From contig OY829537.1 of NCBI GenBank assembly GCA_963691705.1, positions 24,862,078 through 24,926,077 on the forward strand: a stretch of DNA of 64,000 nt, given 5' to 3'. Made by a program: the position numbers and the translations under genes. The DNA comes from Viola odorata. Lineage: Eukaryota; Streptophyta; Magnoliopsida; Malpighiales; Violaceae. Below the pieces are notes generated by a model, which ran no database searches, was not told the DNA's origin, and worked only from the letters and a program-made list of their open reading frames with translations. Shown here piece by piece: positions 41,569 to 51,928 of the stretch; position 1 is the first letter of the stretch; every line of letters starts with the position of its first letter.

Positions 41569-43464
41569 ATGGCTCCTCGCGCTCGTCCCGTTGCCAAGGC
41601 CGTCAAAGACATGGATATTGTGTCGTCTCTGATATGGAGAAAAGAAACTCTCGATGCCATCCTTGCTAGCATGAAGGCGAAGATCCCCGACGATTGCCAC
41701 ACCTATGTTGCCCATTCTGACCTGAGATTCAACAGTGCGATGCCCGGCAAGCGTCGCATTCTATACACCAAAATATTCTCGTATGGGTTTCAATTGCCTC
41801 CTCACGCCCTAGTGTCAGACCTACTCAAAAGGACCGCTTTTAATCCTACCCAAATAACTCCCCCTTCCTGGACCTGTATCGCCTCCTTTATCCGGATCTG
41901 CCGGATGTACGCAGTCAGGCCTACCCTCAGGCTCTTCCGTCATTTCTTTACTCTTTACAGCCGCAAGGGAGTTATCGGTTTTGGTCCTAGATGGCATACA
42001 GACGCGATCTTTCCTTTCCTCCGGAACTTCCAGAAGATTGAGGAATCGGTTAAACACTGGAAGGAAAACTTTTTCGTGATTGAGTTACCGGAAGCCTGGT
42101 GGAGGCCCGACTTCAACTATGCCCTTGTTGACAGTGACTGGACGCTTCCCCGGAACCTTTCAGAGGATGAATTGAAAGACATTGCCAAGCTTGTTGCTGT
42201 ACAGACCCCGTTCCATGTCAAAAATTGGCTAACGGTGTCCCACTCAAAGATTGTGGGGAAAGTGAGCATCTAGGGTAAAAATTAGTCACATATTTATTTT
42301 TCTTTTGATCCTTATATTCCTCTTTTGTTTTCCTACAGAGGTCCCTCCGGGTTAGAAGCCAACGTGTATGCAACGTCAGGAAAAAAGGAAAGTCGTTGCT
42401 CAGCCTCCTGCTCCAATCATCCCTAAAAAGAAACGAGGTTTCGCTTCCGGTTCTGGTAGGATTACCGTTTCTATCCCTCAACCATTAACCCAAGGTGCTT
42501 CTGCTTTCGCGTCTTTAGACCCAGAATTAGCCCGTGTCGATCTTGAGATTGACCAAGTTACCGACCGGGAGATCGCTGAGGACGTCGACCCTCAAGTGGC
42601 CACTGAAATTGCTGCTGGTGCTGATCAAACTATTCCTGCTGCTGCTACCACCACTGAAGAGTCTACCAGTCATGGAAGAATGCCTCTCGACTCCCTAAGT
42701 TCCCTGGGAAAATGCTACAAAAGAAAAGCATTACGAAAGCTATCTGAGCAGAGGGCCCGCCGTCTTCGTATCTCTGATGAGACTTCACCCACCAGGGAGG
42801 ACGAAGCTAACATTCTCCCCCCCCACGCGATGCGGTGGTCATATCTGATCCCGTTACCCTTGGTGGGGCTCCCACCATTGCTCCAGAAATTGTTATATCT
42901 TCTGCTCAACCAAACACTATCGAGGAGGTCGACTCTGAGAGAACTCTTACTCCTCAATCAGCCCGGATTCCTGATTCATCTTTAGCGGAAGAAGTCAGAG
43001 TTGAGGGGAACATTCTTTCTGCCAATGCTCTCGAGATGGAGCTCACACCACCTCCTGCTCCCAACGCCACATTCGTCGAAGCTTCCGGGAAGGAGGGTGA
43101 TAACTCTCTAGATGCGTTTAACCTCCATCTTCTTCATTTGTTACCCGGAGATGAACTTTCTGCTCTTCCCGTCTCAGATGTTACTCTCCCTCCTCCTCCT
43201 GGCCTTTTCGTAAGACTATCAGGTGAAGGCTCCAGCACTACTCCTCTTCGTGAGCTAAATCTTCGCAACTTTGGTTATGAGAGCTGTCACGCCCTTGGGA
43301 TGCCAAAACCCAGTGCTCAAGATATTCAGATGGGTTGCCTAATTTCTGAAATCATGACTTCTGATGCTGACCGAGCTGAATTCCAGAAAGAACCTCTCAG
43401 TTCTCAGCTGGACTACTGTCGTAGCCTCTCATATACCCAAATGGCTTATCTCCAGTACACCTAG
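41569..43464 (+). pseudogene. Tat antisense gene, copy c (best preserved N-terminus)
   Basis: ATG at 41569 (MAPRARPVAKAVKDMD). Exon 1 (41569-42261) is open and carries the full conserved domain: GKRRILYTKIFSYGFQLP, FNPTQITPPSW, LRLFRHFFTLY and EAWWRPDFNY. A candidate intron at 42262-42340 keeps phase. Exon 2 has a TAG at 42353-42355, a Pro/Ser linker starting with RKVVAQPPAPIIPKKKRG, and a frameshift at a run of eight C near 42820. It ends with the conserved ALGMPKPSAQDIQMGCLISE block. The C-terminal coiled coil of copies a and b is deleted. Related to the 'putative gypsy type transposon' family; function unknown. Confidence 0.75.
42262..42340 (+). other. Candidate intron in antisense gene copy c
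   Basis: 79 bp, GAAA/GTGAGCATC to TTTCCTACAGAG. The pyrimidine-rich 3' end is strong. Same protein position as in copies a and b. Confidence 0.65.
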
Positions 43465-43469
43465 GACCG

Positions 43470-44718
43470 ACTGCTCTTCCATGAATGAGGGCGTTATGAT
43501 TTCTTCTATGAACACATCTTTGGGCATAACAACCATTGGATCAGCAGCTAATTTGGCAATTTCATCTGCCTCTGAATTTTATTCTCGAGGGACCTGCTCA
43601 ATCTCTACCTGTATTCCTTGATCCTTCACCCTGGCCAGCTCCCGTTGCACCTTTTCCAGATACCGGATCATCATGGGGTTCCGGGCTCGAGATAAGTCGT
43701 TAACTTGATCAGCAATTAACTTGGAATCCCCATAAATCACCAAGCGTAACTCACTTGACTCCTTGCTTATGCGGGCGTCTCCTGTACTTAATTCTTTCCC
43801 AATACGAAGTCCTGTTAGCAGCGTCTCGTACTTTGCTGCATTGTTGGATAGTGGTTTCAAAATTCGGAGCGCGTATCTCATCTTAATTCCATCTGGACCG
43901 GAGATGATGATACCGGTTCCTGCAAATTCCTGGTTCTTTGCTCCATCTACATGAATTATCCATGTTTCTCTGTAAGCTTCCGGTTGCTGCAAGTTATTAT
44001 CACAACCTGTATCATTTTCGTCTCCTTGTGAATCTGTGAACGTACATTCTGCTATAAAATCGGCTAAAATTTGAGCTTTGATTGATGGGCGCGCCTGGTA
44101 CTGCAACCCGTATTGCTCCAATTCAATGGCCCAAATAACCACTCTTCCCGAAGTTTCCGGCCTTTTGAATATCCGTCTTAACGGTTGATCTGTCAGCACG
44201 ATTACCGGATACGCTTGGAAGTACCTCGGCATCTTCCTAGTGGCTTGTATTAGGGCATAAGCGACTTTTTCCACTTTACCATATCGGAGTTCTGCATCTT
44301 TCAAAATCCGGTTGATAAAGCAAACGGGTCTGTGAATACCGTCTTCATCTCGCACCAGCACAGAGCTCACTACTTCTTCAGCGATCCCTAAATATAGACA
44401 TAAGGTATCTCCCTCTATCGGGCATGTTAACAATAAATCAGATGTCAAGTATTCTTTCATCTTGATAAAGGCTTGCTCGTATTCCTCAGTCCAGCCGAAT
44501 AGAGCCTTCTTTCTGATCAATTTAAAGAAAGGAAGACATTTCTCTCCCTGCTTTGATATGAAACGGCTTAACGCATTGAGCCTCCCGGTAAGTCGTTGGA
44601 TTTCTTTAACACATCGGGGTGATATCATATTATGCACCGCCTGAAGCTTTTGAGGGATTGGGCTGAATCCCTCTTCTGCTGACAATGTATCCCAAGAATT
44701 TTCCAGTTTGGAAAGCAA
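43470..44718 (-). pseudogene. Tat2 gypsy RNase H and archaeal-type RNase H
   Basis: Continues RT after a frameshift near 44640-44710. Connection and RNase H blocks: MISPRCVKEIQRLTGRLNAL, LYLGIAEEVVSSVLV, VIWAIELEQYGLQYQARPS. The archaeal RNase H has IHVDGAKNQEFAGTG, NNAAKYETLLTGLRIG and IYGDSKLIADQV. AAKYET has Lys where Tat1 has Glu (AAEYEA), a probable loss of a metal-binding residue. A TAA at 43579-43581 interrupts before NSEADEIAKLAADP. Coding similarity ends near 43470, where the antisense gene terminates, so integrase is deleted. Confidence 0.8.
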
Positions 44719-45463
44719 ACATGCATTTCTTGGGGTTGACCTTCAGTCCATACCGGCGCATGACCGTAAAGGCTTCTTCTAGATCGAGCAAGTGTGCTTC
44801 AAAGCTTTTGCTCTTTATCAACATATCGTCCACATACACTTCCATATTCCGACCAATCTGTGCCTCAAAGATTTTGTTAGCCGGTCTTTGAAAAATTGCT
44901 CCGGCATTTTTCAATCCAAACGGCATTGCTTTATAGCAATACATAGCTTTTGGGGTTATGAAGGCTGTCTTCTCTTCATCCTCAATTGCCATAGGGATCT
45001 GATGATACCCAGAATTAGCATCCAAGGAGCTTAAATATTCATAGCCCGCTGTTTGGTCGACTAGCTGTTCTATCCTAGGAAGTGGGTAACAGTCCTTTGG
45101 ACAAGCCTCGTTCAAATCCGTGAAGTCTATACACATTCTCCAGTCCCCGTTAGGCTTAGGAACTACCACTGGGTTGGCCAACCATGGTGGGTATTGCACT
45201 TCCCGGATGAAGCCTGCTTTTAGTAACTTTGCCACCTCCTTCTCGATAGCCTCTGCCTTTTCCTTTGAGAATGAACGCCGCTTCTGCTGTACTGGCTTGA
45301 ATGTTGGGTCTATGTTCAAACGGTGTTCCGCAACTTCCCTGGGGATTCCCGGCATGTCTGATGAAGCCCAGGTGAATTCCCCCACACATTTCTGCAACAA
45401 ACGACTTAACTGTGCCTGCTCTTCTGCATTTAATTTCTCACTGACTAAGAAATTTTCTCCTTT
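44630..45463 (-). pseudogene. Tat2 reverse transcriptase
   Basis: Follows the gag-protease frame after a TAG. LQKCVGEFTWASSDMPGIP, EVQYPPWLANPVVVPKPNGD, CIDFTDLNEACPKDCYPLPR and GYHQIPMAI are clear RT blocks, and the active site is YVDD (in MEVYVDDMLIKS). The frame is lost by a frameshift after RRGIQPNPSK near 44640. Confidence 0.85.
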
Positions 45464-47881
45464 CTAGCCTTCAACCGGTATTGGGATCATTTTTTCCATT
45501 GGTTGAGCCCGCCTCTCGTCTTGGCTGTCCAAAGAATCAGCAGCTACGCACACATACCGGTCACACGCGCCGCTGGTCATGACCATGTAACATTCTGCTG
45601 CCAATTTTTGGTCTCCCTTGACAGTGATCACTCCCTCCCAAGAAGGATATTTGATCTTTAAATGTCGTTGTGAAATTACAGCTCCGAATGTGTTCAAAAA
45701 TGGTCGTCCCAAGATGGCATTATACGGCAGATTAAGGTCAACTATCATGAATAACTGTTGAGTTTTTCTCCTCCCGTTATCCTCCAAAAAGAAAACAGGA
45801 AAGAAAGTTATCCCAACGACTGGTATCGGGACCCCGTCTACCCCAATGATGGGTTTTTTGCATGAAATTATTTCTCTTTCTGGACGGTTCATTAGTTTAT
45901 ACGCCTTATAAGACAAAAGATTAACGGCACTCCCGTTATCAATCAGAGTTCTGGCCACCCGGTAGCCTTCAACCACCGTTGTTACTACCATTGCATCATT
46001 TTGAGGATAACTGATTCCCCGCTCGTCCTCTTCCGAGAATGAGATGATCATTCTGTCCAGCACACTGATGCCCATACCTTCTCTCACAGGATTCTCCCAT
46101 TTTCTCTTTTCTCCGACCAAAGATATATCTAGATCCTCGGCCGATGTACTAGTGGATCCTTCCATATTCTCAGCACCTCCTGCTATCAAAGATATCAAAG
46201 GGAACTCCCCCATGGCGGCGGTCATGATCTCTTTGGCTTTATCCTTCCGTTTGTCCCCTAAAGGGACCTCATTAGAACCTATGGCAATCTCACTGGCTCG
46301 AAAGTTATTTGTCTGCTTGTTAAACTCCTTTTGCCGCCCGTGAGCTGCCATCTCCCCTAAATACCCGTCTTCAATTAAACGCTCGATTGCCGCTTTTAAC
46401 GTTCGGCAATCTTCAGTGTCGTGGCCCTCTGCCTTGTAGAAATGACAAAACTGGTCTTTCCGCTTGCCCAAGGTGATTCCTAGCTTATTCGTGGGATACC
46501 GGATTGGGTATCCTTTGCGCTCAATGATGGCCAGTATTTCTGTTCTGGGCAATAATAATGACGAAGATTCGCGTTCCACGTTTCCCCGAGAGCGGGAGCC
46601 TGACTTAGCCTTTCCGGTATACTCCTTTTGACTTTTTTCTTCAGTCTTTTTTGACGGGATCACTTCTGCCCGTTTTCTTCTTTGATAATCTGCTTCCTCC
46701 ATTCTGGAATAGTTATTAGCTCGAATGCATAGGAGGTCCAGAGTTGGTGGTGGATCAACCAATAATGTGTCTTCCAACTTATCATAATTATAATTCCGCT
46801 TTATGGCTTCTACCGCTATCTCTACCGTTACATCAGTCATGACAGCCATCTCCAGGTTGAACCTTTCCAGGTATGCTCTTAAAGACTCTTCAGGTTTCCG
46901 TTTGATGTCGAATAAATCCGCCAAAGATTTTTTAAGAGGGATAGAAATATTGAATCTGCTCCGGAACAGCTCTGTCATACGAGAAAATGTATCTATGGAG
47001 CCTGCTGGGAGTCCTTCAAACCACTTCCTTGTAGCTCCTGTGAGTGTGAGAACAAAGAGTTGGCATAGGGCTTCATCCCTCCGTGTCTGAATTTTCATGA
47101 AGTCTTTTACCCTATTTAGATGAGCGATGGGATCTTTTGTTCCATCATACTGCTCAGTTGGGATTTTGATCCTTCTGCTGACTTGATACTGGTGCACCCG
47201 ATAAATCAAAGGGTGTCTTGGGTCGTCATCCCGTTCCCTTCTCCATTCTATAGATACCGAGCGTGCCCCGCCTTTGTGGCTAACCGACCGACGAGCCACA
47301 GGTGATCTGTCTCTGCTTCTCTTACTCACCAATTTCCTTCACCCTTGACGAGACTGGCTGCGATGAACATTGCCCCCTCTTCCTTGGTCACTTCCCCTAT
47401 CCGAATTCTCCATGTGTCCTTCCTCTTCTCCCTTGGGGATTACCATCGACGGGAGCCTCCGAGGAATAGGCAGACTTCCTGCCACCTCTGGGATATGCGG
47501 CGGGGGCTGGAGTGGCACTGACACGTGAGGCAAAGGTCGGGATGTGACGAAGGCCGCGGTGAATGCGGGCAAGGCATGAGGATATACCGCTAGCTGCCCA
47601 GCCAGGTTTGTTCAGAGTGACATTATCTCATCCATCCTGCGATGCAGCACAACGACAGATTCTGCCGTTGGTGGCTACTGGGCTGCCATCATGCTAGGTC
47701 CTAAAAGTGGGGTATTGAACGTTGCCGAGTCGTTGCCTGGGGTTTGGAGGAAATCCAAGTGACGGAAAAGAGGGTTAGATCCTGCATTTAATGGGGTCGT
47801 TAATGGCGGGAATACGGAAAACCCTTGTGTGAGGACTTTAGAGGCATTCACAGATGCTGCAGCTTGCTGTTTGGAAGTCAT
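45464..47881 (-). pseudogene. Tat2 gag and protease
   Basis: One frame from the ATG at 47881 (MTSKQQAAASVNAS), with stops near 47675, 47615, 47339 and at 45464. The Gag domain is in the long open part (GTKDPIAHLNRVKDFMKIQ, GATRKWFEGLPAGSIDTF, ESLRAYLERFNLEM). A cysteine/histidine pair (CHFYKAEGHDTEDC) gives a CCHC-like motif. Protease: RTLIDNGSAVNLLSY and NAILGRPFLNTFGAV. Gag would form the virus-like particle. Gag, protease and pol share one frame, as in many Tat elements. Confidence 0.85.
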
Positions 47882-47966
47882 CTTGTTCGGTAGTTACCTG
47901 AGGTAAATGAAACTATAAAGAAAAGAAGAGCTTGGATTATCAGGGTATCGCACTTCACAATCCAAA

Positions 47967-47985
47967 GCTCTCAATGAAAGCACCA
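47967..47985 (-). promoter_or_regulatory. Tat2 primer-binding site
   Basis: Minus strand TGGTGCTTTCATTGAGAGC, two bases after the 5' LTR. The matching tRNA was not identified. Confidence 0.65.
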
Positions 47986-47987
47986 AA

Positions 47988-48628
47988 TGATAATATATAA
48001 AACGATATGAGTCCTCGGGAACTGCTGTTGATGACGTTTCCTCCAGATTAGACCTTATTTGACCTGCAAAGCGCCGGAGGGAGTCTCCGGCGTAGACTCT
48101 CCGACGGTCAAGTTAGTAATCTATTTGTGTATAGTAACAATTCTGTAAATCAGTGTGCACCTCCCTTTCCTCTCCTTTCTCAAGGATATTTATAGGTATG
48201 ACTACCTGACTGTTACGGATCATTTAATGTTGTCCGTTCATCATTTATTCATCATCAATCTCCTTTATTTGCCCTCTTGGCCCTGCTTAATCATTGCGTA
48301 ACGTTCGCATAATGATTGCGCAGTAACCGTTACGTATCATAAAGAAGGGTTTAATGGGTTTACCGGTATCATTCAGAAGTACCGGTAATAGCCCTTGCGC
48401 TATTACCATAGTATCCCTCTTAATACCCGGTACCCTTTATACATCTACCGGTTATGCCATTTGTCTTTATTCCTGTTACCCTTCATAGGTAACGGTCTTC
48501 ACACGTTTCTCGAGTACGGCTTTTAAATCACACATTCAGACGAATAATCCACACACGTGGCCGTCCTGGGCTAGTCAAGCCTATAACAAAAGACTAGAAT
48601 GCCCTGGCGATTCTCTTATAAGTTATCA
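47988..48628 (-). repeat. Tat2 5' LTR
   Basis: 641 bp, direct repeat of 40407-41047. It would drive the minus-strand genomic RNA from a TATA box near 48190. Confidence 0.92.
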
Positions 48629-48633
48629 GAATG
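48629..48633. repeat. Target-site duplication GAATG, right
   Basis: Exact match to 40402-40406. Confidence 0.9.
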
Positions 48634-48639
48634 CACACA

Positions 48640-49230
48640 TGCTACCATAAACAAGCTTATGGCCGGCGGTAACGGGAAAGTAAAAGGCCAAGTCAACAGG
48701 AGGATAAAACAAGATAATGGGAGAAGGACAGATAACGGGTCAGACATCCTTCTAAGTTAACGGGGCAATGTTTAATAAGTTAACAGGAAAGAAAGATGAC
48801 AAGGAGGATAACGTGAAAGGGGAGCATACCAGTAGCGATATATTATCAGAAGCAAGCATAGTGTGGTAGTGAGAAGATAACGGGAAAAGAAGCAAATAAG
48901 AAAGGAAAGTTAACAGGTTAGGTGTCCGGCAACATAATGTTATATCCACTGGCTATCACTTTGTTAAAGATCTCCGCGGTAACAACATGTAGATGACATC
49001 CATAAAGCATACTGGGTTTACCTAACGCTAATGACAGCAGTTACATATCAGTACATCGGATCTGCATACCGAGTTTACCTAGCGGCAGCCAATGATCCAT
49101 CTCTCCTTCTAGTAATGGCACTTAACGGGAAAGAAGAGATAACATTAAAGGGAAGATAACGGGCCGGGAAAGGTAACGGGAAAGTAAGGCAAAGAGGAAA
49201 GCAAGCAAACGGGAAAGGAGAAGGTGAATA
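48640..49230 (+). repeat. Cluster of AACGGGAAAG-like words in Tat3
   Basis: About a dozen degenerate copies of GATAACGGGAAAG scattered over 0.6 kb (for example 48670, 48715, 48880, 49115 and 49175), with irregular spacing. Probably a decayed simple array. Confidence 0.45.
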
Positions 49231-49294
49231 GTGACTTGTGCCAATTAATTATAAGGGTAATTCATTGGAAATTATCTGGACGGGTATATTTACT

Positions 49295-49690
49295 TTCACG
49301 GTAAAAATCATATCCTTTTCATGCGAGCCCCGAATTTTCTGTATAATATCTCGATTTGAAGATAATTTAAGGGGCTACGATTATCACGAAGATGTCTAAG
49401 TGAGTTATTAACGTTAACTGGGCGTTATTAAGCCTCAAAGTAACACCACTGGTTTGGGAAAGGTTGAAAAATATGGTGATCTTGTGAGTACACTACGGGT
49501 CAGTAATATCGGGCTTCACGAGGAAAATCATATCTTTTTCGTATGTGCTTAAAATTTTGCGTATGATAGCTCGATTTGAAGATAATTCGAAGGGCTACAA
49601 TTCTTGTGAAGAATCTAAGCGAGATATCGATGTTAACTAGGCGGTATTGAGCTTCAAAGTGACGCTGCGGGTTGGAGAAAGGTTAAAAAT
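49295..49690 (+). repeat. Tandem duplication, ~220-bp period
   Basis: Two diverged copies: TCGATTTGAAGATAATTTAA at 49351 and TCGATTTGAAGATAATTCGA at 49571, with matching flanks such as GTTAACTGGGCGTTATT and GTTAACTAGGCGGTATT. Confidence 0.75.
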
Positions 49691-50128
49691 CTCATAATTC
49701 TATTAGGTGAATAGCTACCCCGTTTGAAAAGCCCTCATAATATCATGTGGTCATCTTGTTGTCATCAACATGAATAAAGTTATGCCCACCGAATACGTAA
49801 GTTGTTCTGATATATGTGTATTTTAATCCATTATATGCAAGTGTTTTTATTTTGTGCATATAGTGGCATGCGCAGTCAATATTTTCAATTTGCCTCCTAC
49901 TAAGGAAACGACAATTCTTGTATATCGGATGATAGGTATTTAATTACACCTACCTTTCTCCATTGGTCATATTGATATCATGTCATGATTGTCACGCTAC
50001 TATTATGTCATGATGGTCATAAAATACACGCCTTGTTATTTGTGACGACACAATTGTATGGCTGGTTTTGCTTGTAATTTGTGAAATTGTCTCTGGAAAT
50101 TCAAAGCAGGGGGCACAATGTATTGGTC

Positions 50129-50397
50129 GGTAGCTACAGCGTAAAATCGCATCAATATTGCAGGTAGCTACAGTGTAAAACCGCACAATTTGTAGGTGGC
50201 CTATAGCGTAAAACCGCATCAATATTGCAGGTAGCTCAGAGCAGCGTAAAACCGCGCCAATATTGCAGGTAGCTCACGACGTAAAACCGCACAAATTGTA
50301 GGTAGCTTACGGCGTAAAACCGCGTCAATATTGCAGGTGGCTTACAGCATAAAACCGTACCATATATCAGTGACTTATAGCTTAAAACCATGCTAGC
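50129..50397 (+). repeat. ~34-bp tandem repeats, Tat3 3' UTR
   Basis: About eight copies of GGTAGCTYACRGCGTAAAAC-type units. Two subtypes recur: one with CGCATCAATATTGCA and one with CGCACAAATTGTA, suggesting a two-unit higher-order arrangement. Related to the array at 28490-28690. Confidence 0.8.
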
Positions 50398-51872
50398 CTC
50401 TCATTAGACATAGTGAGATATTTAAACAAAAAAGCATTACTGACAACCATTCGCAGGTTGCGTGAACAAGAAGAAGGAACTTGCTTGTTTCTATTTCTTT
50501 ACAGGTTGTGCAAATAAAGCTTGGGCATATGAAACATAAAGGTTGTCCGAAAAACTCCCTGTAAGCAAAAAGCTTGGGCATCCTCACTTTCTACTTTGGT
50601 TGTGTCTATGTCTTGTTGTTTGCTTGCAAGCCAACCAGATTAACAAAGCACTGTAGCTGTCGCCTGGAGTGGGCCGCTACAGTTATCACCCCTTTTCCTA
50701 TGCGAAACCCTGGGATGGTCGACATTAGCGAGGGAGGGTCTCGCTCGATATCTAGCCCTACAAACGGCGTTATCCCATCCCGGGCGTTAACGGACGTCAT
50801 CTAAGGGACTCGGGCGTTATCATGTCGAGATAATGCCCAACCCTATATGTACACCGGAAGGCAAGAATAGCGATCTCGGGGAGCCATTTTTCCATTGCCC
50901 CTCTCCAGAAGTCCGAATCTCTTCAAACTGGTTAATCGGCCCATCACCTCTTCGAAGCGTAAGCGAGATCATCATTATACACAGCCAAGGAGAAGAATTA
51001 TCTTGCTGTTATCATCATCATCAGCCACCATGAGTTCCCATGGTCATATACAACCCTAAAATCCAAGAACCGTCATGGCCATACTCATCATCATCTCATT
51101 ACGCTTTCACACAGCTGCAACGGCAACAATCATGGTATCAAAAACTGGAGATTTATCGGGGAAGAATAGCAGTATCAATAGCAGTCTGGCAGTGTCAATA
51201 ACAACCTAATGACCCCGTCAAGCTTATAATCTTCTAGTCACAGTTAACAGCCCCGGCAAGCTAATACCACTTAGCGGGAATGACACTTAACGGCTTCTAA
51301 CAAGCTAGCGGCATCACTAGCTCATCTTTGGCACTTGACGACGAATGGGTCCCTATATCGAGAATATTTCCAAGAACACATCCTATTTTAGAAACATTGT
51401 TAGTCGAGCAACATCCTGGAATTGTCACTTGTGCCCGCACCATCAAGCTAGTAGCATTCTTCGCATTCCCAGCAACACATGTAACAGTATATGTCGGTCG
51501 TCTCCACCATACAACATATACTCTATTTTCTTGCATGGCCGCCGGAATTCGCTTATCGAGAAGCAAGCTATTGGCAGAAGCATAATTTATCGTCACTTTA
51601 TCAATTTGGTTGTCATCTCCTTCATGTCCAACGGTTATCACAAGCTATTGACTCATGTTACATGCTCCGTTATCGTATATCTGATACAACTAGTTCGAAG
51701 ATACAGAGTTTTGGCTAATACCGGGAATAAGAATTTATGGCGTGAATGTCAAAAGAGTCAGAGAAACTCGAAGATTTTACAAGCCTGCCGCAGCATAGAG
51801 GAAATATCACTCATCCAGATACCGAGAATGGAGCCCTTGGTAAACACTCGGGCTCGTTTTTGGTTAGGCTTA
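50398..51872 (+). other. Tat3 3' UTR remainder
   Basis: No credible gene. The stretch 50709-50800 (GGGATGGTCGACATTAGCG ... TTATCCCATCCCGGG) matches sequence that lies inside the Tat1 LTR (29383-29450), an unexpected position. 51741-51865 aligns with the Tat1 internal 3' end. Confidence 0.5.
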
Positions 51873-51928
51873 TGATAAATATAATATACCCCCCCCTCCA
51901 GGGCATTTAAGTCTTTACATGGGGTACC
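51873..51928 (+). repeat. Tat3 3' LTR, first 56 bp
   Basis: TGATAAATATAATATAC, then CCAGGGCATTTAAGTC, matching the start of the Tat2 LTR in its own orientation. Interrupted by the CRM-like element; flank GTACC at 51924-51928 would be its target duplication. Confidence 0.65.

Larger units (their letters stand above)
40407..48628 (-). mobile_element. Tat-lineage element (Tat2), lacks integrase, nested in Tat3
   Basis: Two 641-bp LTRs (TGATAA...TTATCA) and perfect GAATG duplications at 40402-40406 and 48629-48633. Minus strand: PBS, gag-protease, RT, two RNase H domains. Plus strand: the antisense gene. Integrase and the 3'-UTR repeats are gone; the archaeal RNase H ends almost against the antisense gene. 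LTRs differ at about ten positions by eye, nine of them transitions. Non-autonomous and degenerate. Confidence 0.92.
48634..51928 (+). mobile_element. Older Tat element (Tat3), 3' region and start of its LTR
   Basis: Holds Tat 3'-UTR repeats, the conserved end motif CCCTTGGTAAACACTCGGGC near 51836 and the first bases of an LTR (TGATAA at 51873). Sequence left of Tat2 (about 40303-40406) has the same GTAACGGG-like style, so Tat2 inserted into it. No gag-pol remains. The right side is cut by the CRM-like element at 51929. Confidence 0.65.

Noticed and set aside
51297..51641. 114-codon minus-strand ORF in the Tat3 3' region
   Set aside because: Overlaps plus-strand frames of equal quality; the matching Tat1 segment does not keep it.
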